NCBI GenBank assembly: GCA_900547275.1
Contig: URGA01000013.1
Coordinates: 1-33,233 of the forward strand
DNA length: 33,233 nucleotides
Direction of reading: 5' to 3'
Source: an uncultured Oscillospiraceae bacterium
GTDB lineage: Bacteria > Bacillota > Clostridia > Oscillospirales > Acutalibacteraceae
Shown in pieces: positions 1 to 7,729 of this stretch. How positions within the stretch are numbered: the first letter of the stretch is position 1; every line of letters begins with the position of its first letter. The translations under genes and the position numbers were made by a program. The notes beneath the pieces were generated by a model, which was given only the letters and a program-made list of their open reading frames with translations, made no database searches and was not told the origin of the DNA.

Positions 1-110
1 TCAGTAGCCGTGTCCGTTTGCTGCGTTAAAGCTTTGAGTGGCACTTTTTGTGCAATTTGAGTGGTACCGCGGAATTACTTTCGCCTCATAATGAGGCGGA
101 AGTTTTTTTA
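1..110 (+). promoter_or_regulatory. T-box leader of valS (3' part only)
   Basis: This is the 3' portion of a tRNA-sensing T-box leader; the specifier loop lies upstream of the window. The core T-box GAGTGGTACCGCGG is at 59-72. GAG (59-61) and GCG (69-71) can pair with CTC (85-87) and CGC (82-84), leaving the 7-base bulge TGGTACC (62-68), which is the family antiterminator. The bulge base T65 would pair with discriminator A73, which suits tRNA-Val. The same CGCCTC is the 5' arm of the terminator, so the two folds exclude each other. Uncharged tRNA-Val should favour read-through into valS. Confidence 0.9.
77..110 (+). terminator. T-box-controlled intrinsic terminator
   Basis: The stem ACTTTCGCCTC / GAGGCGGAAGT (77-87 with 93-103) has one G-T wobble and a 5-base loop, and runs into a T-tract at 103-109. 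It lies between the T-box and the valS ribosome site and is the OFF state of the leader. Confidence 0.9.
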
Positions 111-195
111 TTTTATTTGATATTCGAACAATAAGGTTCTGAATTGCGGTAAGCATTTGAATTCTTATTTTGTATTTTCTGGAAGGAGAGTAATT

Positions 196-2820
196 ATGGC
201 AAAAGAACTTGCAAAACAGTACGATCCTAAAGAGGTAGAGGATCGCACATATAAGTTTTGGTGTGATAAACATTATTTTCACGCCGATGCTAAATCTGAT
301 AAAAAACCTTATACAATAGTTATCCCGCCCCCGAACATTACGGGTCAGCTCCACATGGGTCATGCGCTTGATAACACACTTCAGGATATTCTTATTCGCT
401 GGCGCAGAATGCAGGGTTACGAAGCTCTTTGGCTTCCCGGAACAGACCATGCTTCCATTGCTACTGAGGCAAAAATCGTTGAAGCAATGAAAAAAGAAGG
501 ACTGACCAAGGAAGATATAGGCAGAGAAAAGTTTCTTGAGCGCGCCTGGGACTGGAAAAAGCAGTACGGCGGCAGAATTATTGAACAGCTTAAGAAAATG
601 GGCTCTTCCTGCGACTGGGACAGAGAACGCTTTACTCTTGATGAAGGCTGTAGCAAAGCAGTAAAAGAAGTTTTCTGCAATCTTTACGAAAAGGGACTTA
701 TTTACCGCGGCGAAAGAATAATCAACTGGTGCCCCAATTGTCTGACTTCTATTTCAGACGCGGAAGTTGAATATGAGGATCAGGCAGGTCATTTCTGGCA
801 TCTTCGTTATCCGTTTAAGGATGGCAGTGGTTATCTTGAACTTGCAACTACAAGACCTGAAACGCTTCTCGGCGATACTGCGGTAGCAGTTAATCCCAAC
901 GATGAAAGATATAAAGATCTTGTTGGCAAGACACTTATTCTTCCTATCGTTCACCGCGAAATTCCTGTTATTGCTGATGACTATGTTGACATTGAGTTTG
1001 GAACAGGCGTAGTAAAAATCACACCTGCTCATGACCCCAATGACTTTGAAGTTGGTCTTCGCCATAATCTTGAAGTTATCAACGTTCTTACTCCTGACGC
1101 AAAAATTACCGATGATTATCCGAAGTATGCAGGCATGGACCGCTATGAGGCGAGAGAGGCAATCGTTAAAGATCTTGAAGCTGAAGGCGCTCTTGTTGAA
1201 ATCGAGGATTACAGTCATAACGTAGGCACATGCTATCGCTGCGGCACTACTGTTGAGCCCCGTGTTTCTAAGCAGTGGTTCGTTAAGATGAAGCCTCTGG
1301 CAGGACCTGCAATTGACGCCGTAAAGAACGGCGAAACAAAATTTGTTCCTCAGCGTTTTGAAAAGGTATATTTCCACTGGCTCGAAAATATCCGTGACTG
1401 GTGTATTTCCCGTCAGCTCTGGTGGGGCCACAGAATTCCTGCTTGGTATTGTCAGGACTGCGGCGAGATTACAGTTTCAAGAGAAACACCCGATTGCTGT
1501 TGTAAGTGCGGCAGTAAAAATATTCAGCAGGATCCTGACACACTGGATACCTGGTTCTCATCTGCTCTTTGGCCTTTTTCAACAATGGGTTGGCCGGATG
1601 ATACGGAAGACCTGAGACGTTTTTACCCCACAAACACTCTTGTAACAGGTTACGATATTATTCCGTTCTGGGTAATGAGAATGATGTTCTCCGGAATTGA
1701 GCAGACAGGTAAAGTTCCGTTTGATACTGTTCTTATTCATGGCCTTGTTCGTGACGCTCAGGGCAGAAAGATGAGCAAATCTCTCGGAAACGGAATTGAT
1801 CCGCTTCTTATTATCGACGAATACGGCGCAGACGCACTTCGCTTTACACTTGCAACAGGTAACGCGCCAGGCAACGATATGCGTTTTTCAGATGATAAGG
1901 TTAAAGCGTCCCGTAACTTTGCAAATAAGCTTTGGAACGCGGCACGTTTCGTCCTCATGTATCTGGGCGATGATTATAAATACAACGGACTTCCCGAAGA
2001 TCTTGCGGTTGAGGACAAATGGATACTTTCCAAGGCAAATACACTTGCCGCCGAAGTAACTGAAAATCTTGAAAAGTTTGAACTTGGAATTGCAGTTCAG
2101 AAGCTTTACGATTTTATTTGGGATGTATTCTGCGACTGGTACATTGAAATTTCAAAAATCAGACTTCAGTCAGGTGAGGGCGCTGATACTGCCAAGGCTG
2201 TACTTGTTTACGTTCTTACAGATATTCTTAAACTTCTTCATCCCTTCATGCCGTTTATAACCGAGGAAATTTATCAGGCTATTCCTCATGAAGGCGACTC
2301 AATCATGGTTTCTAAGTGGGTTGAGTATGACGAAAAACTTTCTTTTGCTGAAGAAGAAGCGGAAATGGAAAAGATTATGACCGCTATCAGAGCGATAAGA
2401 AACAGACGTTCAGAGATGAACATTCCGCCAAGCAAAAAGTCTGCCGTATATGTTGAGACATCGCTTACGGACGTTTTCAGTGCAGGTAAGGAATTTATTG
2501 TTCGTCTTGCATACGCTAATGACGTTCAGGTTGCTGAGAATATTAAACCTGAAGGTAACACGGTAACTATTGTTACTGATGATGCGAAAATCTATATTCC
2601 GCTTGGAGATCTTATTGATTTTGAAGCGGAAGCAAAGCGGCTTAATAAAGAACTTGCGGCGGCTGAAGACAAACTTACGTTTATAAACAAGAAGCTCAGC
2701 AATCCTGGCTTTGTAAATAAGGCTCCCGAAAAGGTTGTTCAGCAGAACAGAGATGACGCCGCAAAACTTGAGGAAAAGATTTCAAATCTTAAAGCCTCTA
2801 TTGAAGCACTGGGCAAATAA
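196..2820 (+). CDS. valS: Valyl-tRNA synthetase
   Basis: Class Ia aminoacyl-tRNA synthetase that charges tRNA-Val in the cytoplasm. The start chosen is the ATG at 196, preceded by GGAAGGAGAG (181-190); the frame stays open further upstream but without a ribosome site. The product is 874 residues, normal for ValRS. HMGH (53-56, the HIGH motif) follows PPPNITG, and KMSKS is at 525-529. A CxxC pair (C419/C422, C435/C438) in the catalytic insert suggests bound zinc. The editing domain lies between the two signatures, and the last ~65 residues form the Lys/Glu-rich coiled-coil arm typical of ValRS. It sits behind a valine-type T-box and one base ahead of folC. Confidence 0.98.
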   Translation: MAKELAKQYDPKEVEDRTYKFWCDKHYFHADAKSDKKPYTIVIPPPNITGQLHMGHALDNTLQDILIRWRRMQGYEALWLPGTDHASIATEAKIVEAMKKEGLTKEDIGREKFLERAWDWKKQYGGRIIEQLKKMGSSCDWDRERFTLDEGCSKAVKEVFCNLYEKGLIYRGERIINWCPNCLTSISDAEVEYEDQAGHFWHLRYPFKDGSGYLELATTRPETLLGDTAVAVNPNDERYKDLVGKTLILPIVHREIPVIADDYVDIEFGTGVVKITPAHDPNDFEVGLRHNLEVINVLTPDAKITDDYPKYAGMDRYEAREAIVKDLEAEGALVEIEDYSHNVGTCYRCGTTVEPRVSKQWFVKMKPLAGPAIDAVKNGETKFVPQRFEKVYFHWLENIRDWCISRQLWWGHRIPAWYCQDCGEITVSRETPDCCCKCGSKNIQQDPDTLDTWFSSALWPFSTMGWPDDTEDLRRFYPTNTLVTGYDIIPFWVMRMMFSGIEQTGKVPFDTVLIHGLVRDAQGRKMSKSLGNGIDPLLIIDEYGADALRFTLATGNAPGNDMRFSDDKVKASRNFANKLWNAARFVLMYLGDDYKYNGLPEDLAVEDKWILSKANTLAAEVTENLEKFELGIAVQKLYDFIWDVFCDWYIEISKIRLQSGEGADTAKAVLVYVLTDILKLLHPFMPFITEEIYQAIPHEGDSIMVSKWVEYDEKLSFAEEEAEMEKIMTAIRAIRNRRSEMNIPPSKKSAVYVETSLTDVFSAGKEFIVRLAYANDVQVAENIKPEGNTVTIVTDDAKIYIPLGDLIDFEAEAKRLNKELAAAEDKLTFINKKLSNPGFVNKAPEKVVQQNRDDAAKLEEKISNLKASIEALGK

Positions 2821-2821
2821 T

Positions 2822-3934
2822 ATGAATTACGAAGAAGCATTAGAGTTTATAGAAAACAAAAAAAGCCTCGGTATTAAACCGGGGCTTTCCCGTATTAAAG
2901 ATGCTCTTAGACATTTCGGAAATGTTCAAAACAGACTTAGGGTTATCCACGTCGCCGGAACCAACGGCAAGGGGACTGTTTGTTATTCGGTTGCCGAAAC
3001 ACTGCGGAAATACGGTGCAAAGGTAGGGCTTTTCATATCGCCTTGGGTTGATGATTACAGAGAGCAAATCCAAATAAACGGAAATTATATTCCACGGGAT
3101 GTATTTGCAGCTTATGTTACCGAACTGCAGTCTTTTGATTTAACTGAGTTTGAACTTGTCACTGTGGTGATGTATCGCTATTTTTATGACAGTCAAGTGG
3201 ACTACGCAGTGGTTGAGTGCGGAATGGGCGGCAGTGGAGACGCTACCAACGTTATAGAAAAACCGCTCGTTGCTGTAATCACTTCTGTGTCGCTTGATCA
3301 TACGGCTTTTCTCGGCGATACCGTGGAAAAAATCGCCAATGAAAAAAGCGGGATTATAAAAAAAGGCTGTACGACGGTTCTTTATCCTGATATTGCCGCA
3401 TATGATGTGTTTAGCCGCAGATGCAGACTTGAAAACAGCAAACTCATTATGGCAAAGAAGTTTTCAAATTATCTTGAAAATGATTACTCGGTTGCCCAAT
3501 GTGTTGTTAACGCTCTGGGAATTGAAGATGAAATTTCTACAGTTTCACCACCTGCAAGGTGTGAAATGATAGTCGATGATATTATGCTGGACGGTTCTCA
3601 TAATCCCGACGGCGCCGCGGCACTTGATTTTCGCCTGCCGAAAGACAGAAATATCACGGCAGTAATCGCAATGATGAAAGATAAAGACGCAGAAAAATAT
3701 CTTTCTGTCATAGCCGCCAGATGTCACAGGATAATTGCAACAACGCTTAAAGACAATCCGCGCGCTATGAGCGCCGAAAAACTTGCAGAGATTGCGGGGC
3801 GTTACTGTGCAGACGTTGATGTGGTGGAAAACCCTCATGATGCCGTAAAAAAAGGCGCAGAAATCCGCAAAAACGACTTTCTTTTAATCTGCGGTTCTTT
3901 CTATCTCGCAAGAGAAATACGAAAAGATATTTAG
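2822..3934 (+). CDS. folC: Folylpolyglutamate synthase/dihydrofolate synthase, short form
   Basis: Mur-ligase-family enzyme adding glutamate to folates. It begins one base after the valS stop, so the two are cotranscribed and probably translationally coupled; the valS-folC order is common in Firmicutes. The P-loop GTNGKGT is at 46-52, the SLDH central-domain motif follows, and DGSHNPDG (from 257) marks the C-terminal ligase domain. At 370 residues it is shorter than the usual ~420-430. The gap falls in the central domain: the segment between the KSGIIKKG region and DGSHNPDG is roughly 50 residues shorter than usual, and the typical LLGxHQxxNA motif is missing, with only a degenerate NDYSVAQCVVNALG in its place. 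Confidence 0.92.
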   Translation: MNYEEALEFIENKKSLGIKPGLSRIKDALRHFGNVQNRLRVIHVAGTNGKGTVCYSVAETLRKYGAKVGLFISPWVDDYREQIQINGNYIPRDVFAAYVTELQSFDLTEFELVTVVMYRYFYDSQVDYAVVECGMGGSGDATNVIEKPLVAVITSVSLDHTAFLGDTVEKIANEKSGIIKKGCTTVLYPDIAAYDVFSRRCRLENSKLIMAKKFSNYLENDYSVAQCVVNALGIEDEISTVSPPARCEMIVDDIMLDGSHNPDGAAALDFRLPKDRNITAVIAMMKDKDAEKYLSVIAARCHRIIATTLKDNPRAMSAEKLAEIAGRYCADVDVVENPHDAVKKGAEIRKNDFLLICGSFYLAREIRKDI

Positions 3935-3958
3935 CGTACAAAATACGTCAAATTACGC

Positions 3959-4002
3959 AATACCAATCTGTTACCATTATTAGGCAGATTGGTATTTTTT
4001 TA
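3959..4002 (+). terminator. Intrinsic terminator after folC
   Basis: AATACCAATCTG (3959-3970) pairs perfectly with CAGATTGGTATT (3985-3996), followed by more Ts. It ends the valS-folC transcript only about 14 bases before spoIIAA and overlaps the leader of that gene. Confidence 0.88.
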
Positions 4003-4015
4003 TGGAGTGATTACT

Positions 4016-4342
4016 ATGAACGTAACCCTGGAGAACAGCGGTAGCCTGTTAATTGCCTATCTGGCAGGGGAAATTGACCACCATTCGGCGGCAGAGCTTC
4101 GCAGTCAGATAGATGCGGGAATACAGGACAAGCAGCCTACCCATCTGATTCTCGATTTTAAAAACGTAACCTTTATGGACTCCAGCGGAATAGGTCTTGT
4201 TATGGGCAGATACCGCCTTATGCAGAGCTGCCGCGGGTCTGTTGAAATAAAAAATGTTAATGCCCGTACTAAAAAGATAATGGAATTGGCGGGACTAGGG
4301 AGAATAGCGACTATTAAGGAGACAGACAATGAAAAAAACTAA
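4016..4342 (+). CDS. spoIIAA: Anti-sigma F factor antagonist SpoIIAA
   Basis: STAS-domain protein that, when unphosphorylated, binds SpoIIAB and frees sigma-F in the forespore. The start is the ATG at 4016 with GGAG at 4004-4007; an upstream in-frame codon at 3989 would lie inside the terminator. It has 108 residues. The phosphorylation motif MDSSGIG is at 54-60, with S56 aligned to Ser58 of the Bacillus protein, followed by the conserved GRY. First gene of the sigma-F operon; its 3' end overlaps spoIIAB by 14 bases. Confidence 0.97.
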   Translation: MNVTLENSGSLLIAYLAGEIDHHSAAELRSQIDAGIQDKQPTHLILDFKNVTFMDSSGIGLVMGRYRLMQSCRGSVEIKNVNARTKKIMELAGLGRIATIKETDNEKN

Positions 4343-4766
4343 TGAATTCAGACTTACGATTGACAGTAAAAGTATCAACGAAGGCTTTGCCCGTGTTGCG
4401 GTTTCCGCCTTTGTTGCGGCACTTGACCCAACCCTTGAGGAACTTGCCGATTTGAAAACGGCGGTTTCCGAAGCGGTGACAAATGCAATAGTTCACGGCT
4501 ACCGCGATACCTGCGGAAAGATATACATAACGACAACTATTTATGATACATCTACTGTAAAAATAACAATAAGAGATAAAGGCTGCGGAATAGAAAATGT
4601 ATCCGAAGCAATGACGCCGCTCTTTACAACGGGAGAAGGCGAACGCGCAGGTCTCGGCTTTACCGTAATGGAAAGTTTCTGCGATAAAGTTCGCGTGCGC
4701 TCGTCGCTTGGAAAAGGGACAAGCGTTACTCTTATCAAGAAAATTGAAGGAAAATCTAAATGGTAA
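4329..4766 (+). CDS. spoIIAB: Anti-sigma F factor / serine kinase SpoIIAB
   Basis: GHKL-fold kinase that holds sigma-F inactive and phosphorylates SpoIIAA. It has 145 residues. The N-box has E48 and N52 (EAVTN) followed by HGY; the ATP lid and G-boxes are DKGCGI (83-88) and GLGFTVM (108-114). AAGGAG (4316-4321) lies inside spoIIAA, and the reading frames overlap at both ends (14 bases with spoIIAA, 7 with sigF), so the three partners are probably made in a fixed ratio by coupling. Confidence 0.97.
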   Translation: MKKTNEFRLTIDSKSINEGFARVAVSAFVAALDPTLEELADLKTAVSEAVTNAIVHGYRDTCGKIYITTTIYDTSTVKITIRDKGCGIENVSEAMTPLFTTGEGERAGLGFTVMESFCDKVRVRSSLGKGTSVTLIKKIEGKSKW

Positions 4767-5419
4767 CTTCTGAACGCGAAAAAATGATTGAAGAAAATAT
4801 CGGACTTGTTCACGCCGTGGCGAACCGTTTTAAAGGCAGGGGAGCAGAGTATGACGATTTGTTCCAGTCCGGATGCATAGGCCTTATAAAGGCTGTAGAT
4901 CATTTTGATTCGTCCAGAGGTTTTGCTTTTTCCACTTACGCCGTGCCGGTGATAATGGGTGAAATTAAGCGTATTTTCCGAGACGGCGGAGCCGTAAAAG
5001 TGGGCAGAGCACTTAAGGAAAAATCAATGCAGGCTCAGGCTTTGCGGGAACGTTTTATGAAAAAGGAAATGAGAGAACCGACGGTTTCTGAAATGGCAGA
5101 GATGCTGGGTTGTGATATAAATGAAACAGCGGAAATATTGAATGTAATAAATCCCACTGTTTCCCTTAATTCATGCGGCGAGGACGGCGAAGAAACATTT
5201 GATATCCCAGTAGACGACAGCGACAGACTGTTTGACCGACTTTCTGTTCTCCAGCTTATTGGCAGTCTTTCAGACAGCGAAAGGATGCTTGTTGATTTGA
5301 GATATTATAAAGGTCTTACGCAAAGTAAGACCGCTCAAATAATGGGCATATCCCAGGTTCAGGTTTCCAGAAAAGAAAAGTCAGTGCTGGAAAAAATGCG
5401 GCAAAAAATGAACACTTAG
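4760..5419 (+). CDS. sigF: Forespore sigma factor SigF
   Basis: Sigma-70 family factor (219 residues) of the sporulation/SigB-F-G branch, directing early forespore transcription. Region 2 carries the conserved DDLFQSGCIGLIKAVDHFD and FAFSTYAVPVIMGEIKR stretches (about 33-76); region 3 follows (MREPTVSEMAEMLG), and region 4 holds a helix-turn-helix (LTQSKTAQIMGISQVQVSRKE, about 185-206). AAGGA (4747-4751) precedes the ATG inside spoIIAB. Gene order and overlaps identify it as sigF rather than sigG or sigB. Confidence 0.96.
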   Translation: MVTSEREKMIEENIGLVHAVANRFKGRGAEYDDLFQSGCIGLIKAVDHFDSSRGFAFSTYAVPVIMGEIKRIFRDGGAVKVGRALKEKSMQAQALRERFMKKEMREPTVSEMAEMLGCDINETAEILNVINPTVSLNSCGEDGEETFDIPVDDSDRLFDRLSVLQLIGSLSDSERMLVDLRYYKGLTQSKTAQIMGISQVQVSRKEKSVLEKMRQKMNT

Positions 5420-5467
5420 CCCTGAGGGGTCGGCAAAACAAAAGTAACTGCAATTTTAAAAATTTAA

Positions 5468-5496
5468 TTGATTATTTTGCTCCTACATTGTAAAAT
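5468..5496 (+). promoter_or_regulatory. Candidate sigma-A promoter of the aldo/keto reductase operon
   Basis: TTGATT (5468-5473), a 17-base spacer and TAAAAT (5491-5496). Transcription would begin near 5503, about 20 bases before the gene. The match is moderate; the AT-rich setting raises the chance of coincidence. Confidence 0.5.
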
Positions 5497-5519
5497 AAAA
5501 TAAAAAACTACGGAGCAAA
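5476..5519. repeat. Inverted repeat spanning the reductase promoter and ribosome site
   Basis: TTTGCTCC (5476-5483) is a perfect inverted copy of GGAGCAAA (5512-5519), separated by 28 bases. The right half contains the GGAG ribosome site of the next gene; the left half lies in the promoter spacer. It could be an operator or, in read-through RNA from sigF only, a ribosome-site-blocking hairpin. Confidence 0.4.
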
Positions 5520-5521
5520 TT

Positions 5522-6640
5522 ATGTGTGAATACAGAGAAAATGTAAAGAAGAATTTCGGGTTCGGCTGTATGCGTCTGCCTTTGCTTGAGGATGAGTCCG
5601 TTGACAAAGAGCAGTTTTGCGAAATGATAGACACGTTTATGGAAAACGGTTTTAATTATTTCGATACTGCCCACGGCTATTTAAGCGGCAAAAGCGAGAC
5701 TGCAATAAGAGACTGTCTTGTTAGCCGCTATCCCCGGGATTCTTTTATTTTGACTGATAAATTGTCTGAGGGATTTTTCCAGAAGGAAGAAGATATTATA
5801 CCGTTTTTTGAAAGCCAGCTTGAGGCCTGCGGTGTAAGTTATTTTGACTATTATCTAATGCACGCAATGAACGCTGAGTTTTATCCCAAATATACAAATT
5901 GCCGTGCGTTTGAAATAGCAAAAGAACTAAAAGCTCAGGGCAGAATACGTCATATCGGAATGTCTTTCCACGATTCTGCCGAAGTTCTTGATATGATACT
6001 TTCAGAGCATCCGGAGATTGAAGTTGTTCAGCTTCAATTTAATTATGTTGATTACGATTCCCCTGAAATACAAAGTAAACTTTGTTATGATGTATGCGTT
6101 AAACATAAGAAACCTGTAATTGTTATGGAGCCGGTAAAAGGCGGAGTTCTTGTTAATCTTCCTCCTTCAGCCCAGAGAATTATTGATGCGTTTAACGGCG
6201 GCAGTAACGCTTCCTATGCTATTCGTTTCTGTGCTTCGTTTGACCAGGTGTTCATGGTGCTCAGCGGTATGAGTGATATGGCTCAGATGAACGATAATAT
6301 GTCATATATGAGAGATTTTGAACCACTCAGCGAGAATGAATTTGACGCAGTTGAAAAGATATGCGAAATCATCAGCAGTGATGAAAAAATCGGCTGTACT
6401 GCATGCCGTTACTGTGTTGACGGCTGTCCGAAAAACATTCCAATTCCCGATCTTTTTGTTTGTTATAATGAGAGAAAAAAATATACTGATAAAAACCGTA
6501 AAAAGGACTACGACACCGCTGTAAACGGCAGGGGTAAAGCTTCAGACTGCATTAAATGCGGAAAATGTGAGTATGTTTGTCCTCAACACCTTAAAATAAG
6601 AGATCTACTGGTTGAGGTCGCCGAATGGTTTGAGTCCTAA
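5522..6640 (+). CDS. Aldo/keto reductase with C-terminal 4Fe-4S motifs
   Basis: NAD(P)H-type aldo/keto reductase fused to a ferredoxin-like tail, 372 residues. The TIM-barrel part (about 1-285) keeps the catalytic tetrad: D48, Y53 (in DTAHGYLSG), K80 (TDK) and H114 (YLMH). The tail has a cysteine series C292-x2-C295-x2-C298-x3-C302-P and a second, C343-x2-C346-x2-C349-x3-C353-P, each of the form that binds a 4Fe-4S cluster. This architecture is common in anaerobes; the physiological substrate is unknown, and the clusters suggest electron exchange with ferredoxin or flavin partners. It starts a probable operon with the ECF component 34 bases downstream. Confidence 0.9.
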   Translation: MCEYRENVKKNFGFGCMRLPLLEDESVDKEQFCEMIDTFMENGFNYFDTAHGYLSGKSETAIRDCLVSRYPRDSFILTDKLSEGFFQKEEDIIPFFESQLEACGVSYFDYYLMHAMNAEFYPKYTNCRAFEIAKELKAQGRIRHIGMSFHDSAEVLDMILSEHPEIEVVQLQFNYVDYDSPEIQSKLCYDVCVKHKKPVIVMEPVKGGVLVNLPPSAQRIIDAFNGGSNASYAIRFCASFDQVFMVLSGMSDMAQMNDNMSYMRDFEPLSENEFDAVEKICEIISSDEKIGCTACRYCVDGCPKNIPIPDLFVCYNERKKYTDKNRKKDYDTAVNGRGKASDCIKCGKCEYVCPQHLKIRDLLVEVAEWFES

Positions 6641-6674
6641 TTATTATTGATACTGTTTAAAGAGGAGAAAAAAT

Positions 6675-7241
6675 ATGAGCAATAATGCTGTTAAAACAAT
6701 AAATAATAAGCCTTTGTCTGTAAAGGCGAGAACTTTGGCTTTGGTTACTGCCGTTGTTGCGGCAGTCGCTCTTCCTCAGTTCTTTCATGCGCTTGGCGCT
6801 GTTTCAGGCCTTGGAACAGCTCTCGGAGAATGTTTTTTGCCTATGCACCTGCCTGTTATACTGGTCGGCTTTATTGCGGGACCGGCAGTCGGCGCTGTTG
6901 CAGGTCTTTTGGCTCCGGTGATAAGCTTTGCGCTTTCGGGAATGCCAGCCGCCGTTGTTCTTCCGTTTATGATGGCAGAACTTTGTTTTTACGGATTGGC
7001 TTCCGGCTTTTTGTCAAAAGTAAAAATGCCGGTGATTTTCAAAGTACTTCTGGTCCAGGTTATCGGCAGATTAGCGCGTCTTGCCGCTGTATTTACAGCA
7101 GTTACTGTTTTTGATAACACAGGAGTTACAGTTTCATCTGTCTGGAATGCTGTTCTTACAGGTCTTCCGGGTATAATCTTACAGCTTGTACTAATTCCTC
7201 TTCTTGTGTTTTGGTGGCAAAACAGGAGGAAAAATGACTGA
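6675..7241 (+). CDS. ECF transporter S component (substrate-binding membrane subunit)
   Basis: Integral membrane protein of 188 residues with about five or six hydrophobic segments. The stretch with FLPMHLPVILVGFIAGP followed by Gly/Ala-rich helices and SGMP is characteristic of S components of energy-coupling factor vitamin importers. No energising EcfA/A'/T genes lie in the window, so it presumably shares a group II ECF module encoded elsewhere. Substrate cannot be read from sequence; pantothenate- or precursor-type families look closest. GAGGAG at 6662-6667 precedes the ATG. Its last codons overlap the next gene by 8 bases. Confidence 0.8.
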   Translation: MSNNAVKTINNKPLSVKARTLALVTAVVAAVALPQFFHALGAVSGLGTALGECFLPMHLPVILVGFIAGPAVGAVAGLLAPVISFALSGMPAAVVLPFMMAELCFYGLASGFLSKVKMPVIFKVLLVQVIGRLARLAAVFTAVTVFDNTGVTVSSVWNAVLTGLPGIILQLVLIPLLVFWWQNRRKND

Positions 7242-7665
7242 TTTGGAAAAAGCAGTAGAACTGCTCAGCAACGGTTCTGCAACTTGTGCAGTTTGCAAAG
7301 ATGATAATGTTTATTCATCTGATAAAAGGGGAGTAGCACCGTTGCTTAATTGGCTTGATGAAGGTGTCGATTTTTCAGGAGCTTCTGCCGCTGATAAGGT
7401 TGTCGGCAATGCCGCGGCTTATCTTTACGTTTTACTTAAAGTAAAAAATATTTACGCGTTGATAATCAGTAAGCCTGCTTTGTCAACTCTTGAAAATTAC
7501 GGTATATCTGTCACGTATGATAAACTTGTTGAAGCAATCGCTAACAGAACTAAAGACGGATTTTGCCCAATGGAGCAGGCGGTTTTTGGAGCGTCAACGC
7601 CTGAGGAAGCGTTATCTCTGATACGCGAAAAGCTTAAACTTTTGGCGGCTGGAGATAATAATTGA
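7234..7665 (+). CDS. DUF1893 protein, deaminase-like fold
   Basis: Small cytoplasmic protein of 143 residues matching the DUF1893 family. The family structure (the TM1506 type) is related to the cytidine-deaminase-like fold, but activity is not established. Visible family features are CAVCKDD (18-24), the KRGVAPLLNWLD segment, ADKVVGNAAA (53-62) and GFCPMEQAV with C111. The ATG at 7234 is set by AGGAGG at 7224-7229 and lies inside the ECF gene, an 8-base overlap that implies coupled translation and a linked role. Confidence 0.85.
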   Translation: MTDLEKAVELLSNGSATCAVCKDDNVYSSDKRGVAPLLNWLDEGVDFSGASAADKVVGNAAAYLYVLLKVKNIYALIISKPALSTLENYGISVTYDKLVEAIANRTKDGFCPMEQAVFGASTPEEALSLIREKLKLLAAGDNN

Positions 7666-7690
7666 CAATTAGTCTATTTTTTTGTATAGT
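7662..7690 (+). promoter_or_regulatory. Sigma-A promoter of the CNNM/HlyC gene
   Basis: Perfect TTGACA (7662-7667), 17-base spacer, TATAGT (7685-7690). The -35 box covers the stop codon of the DUF1893 gene, so the downstream gene has its own start signal. Confidence 0.85.
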
Positions 7691-7704
7691 ATAGATACTA
7701 TACT
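7688..7704. repeat. Inverted repeat at the -10/start region, T-tract follows
   Basis: AGTATAG-ATA-CTATACT (7688-7704) is a perfect 7-base inverted repeat overlapping the -10 box and followed by TTTTTT. It could be an operator, or an AT-rich weak terminator for the upstream operon. Confidence 0.45.
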
Positions 7705-7729
7705 TTTTTATCATTAGGAGGAATTATTT

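Noticed and set aside
1..450. Minus-strand open frame covering the T-box leader
   Set aside because: Crosses the T-box, terminator and start of valS; no family resemblance.
754..1431. Minus-strand open frame of 225 codons inside valS
   Set aside because: Lies entirely within a strong, conserved plus-strand gene, has no ribosome site and no recognisable domain; an antisense shadow.
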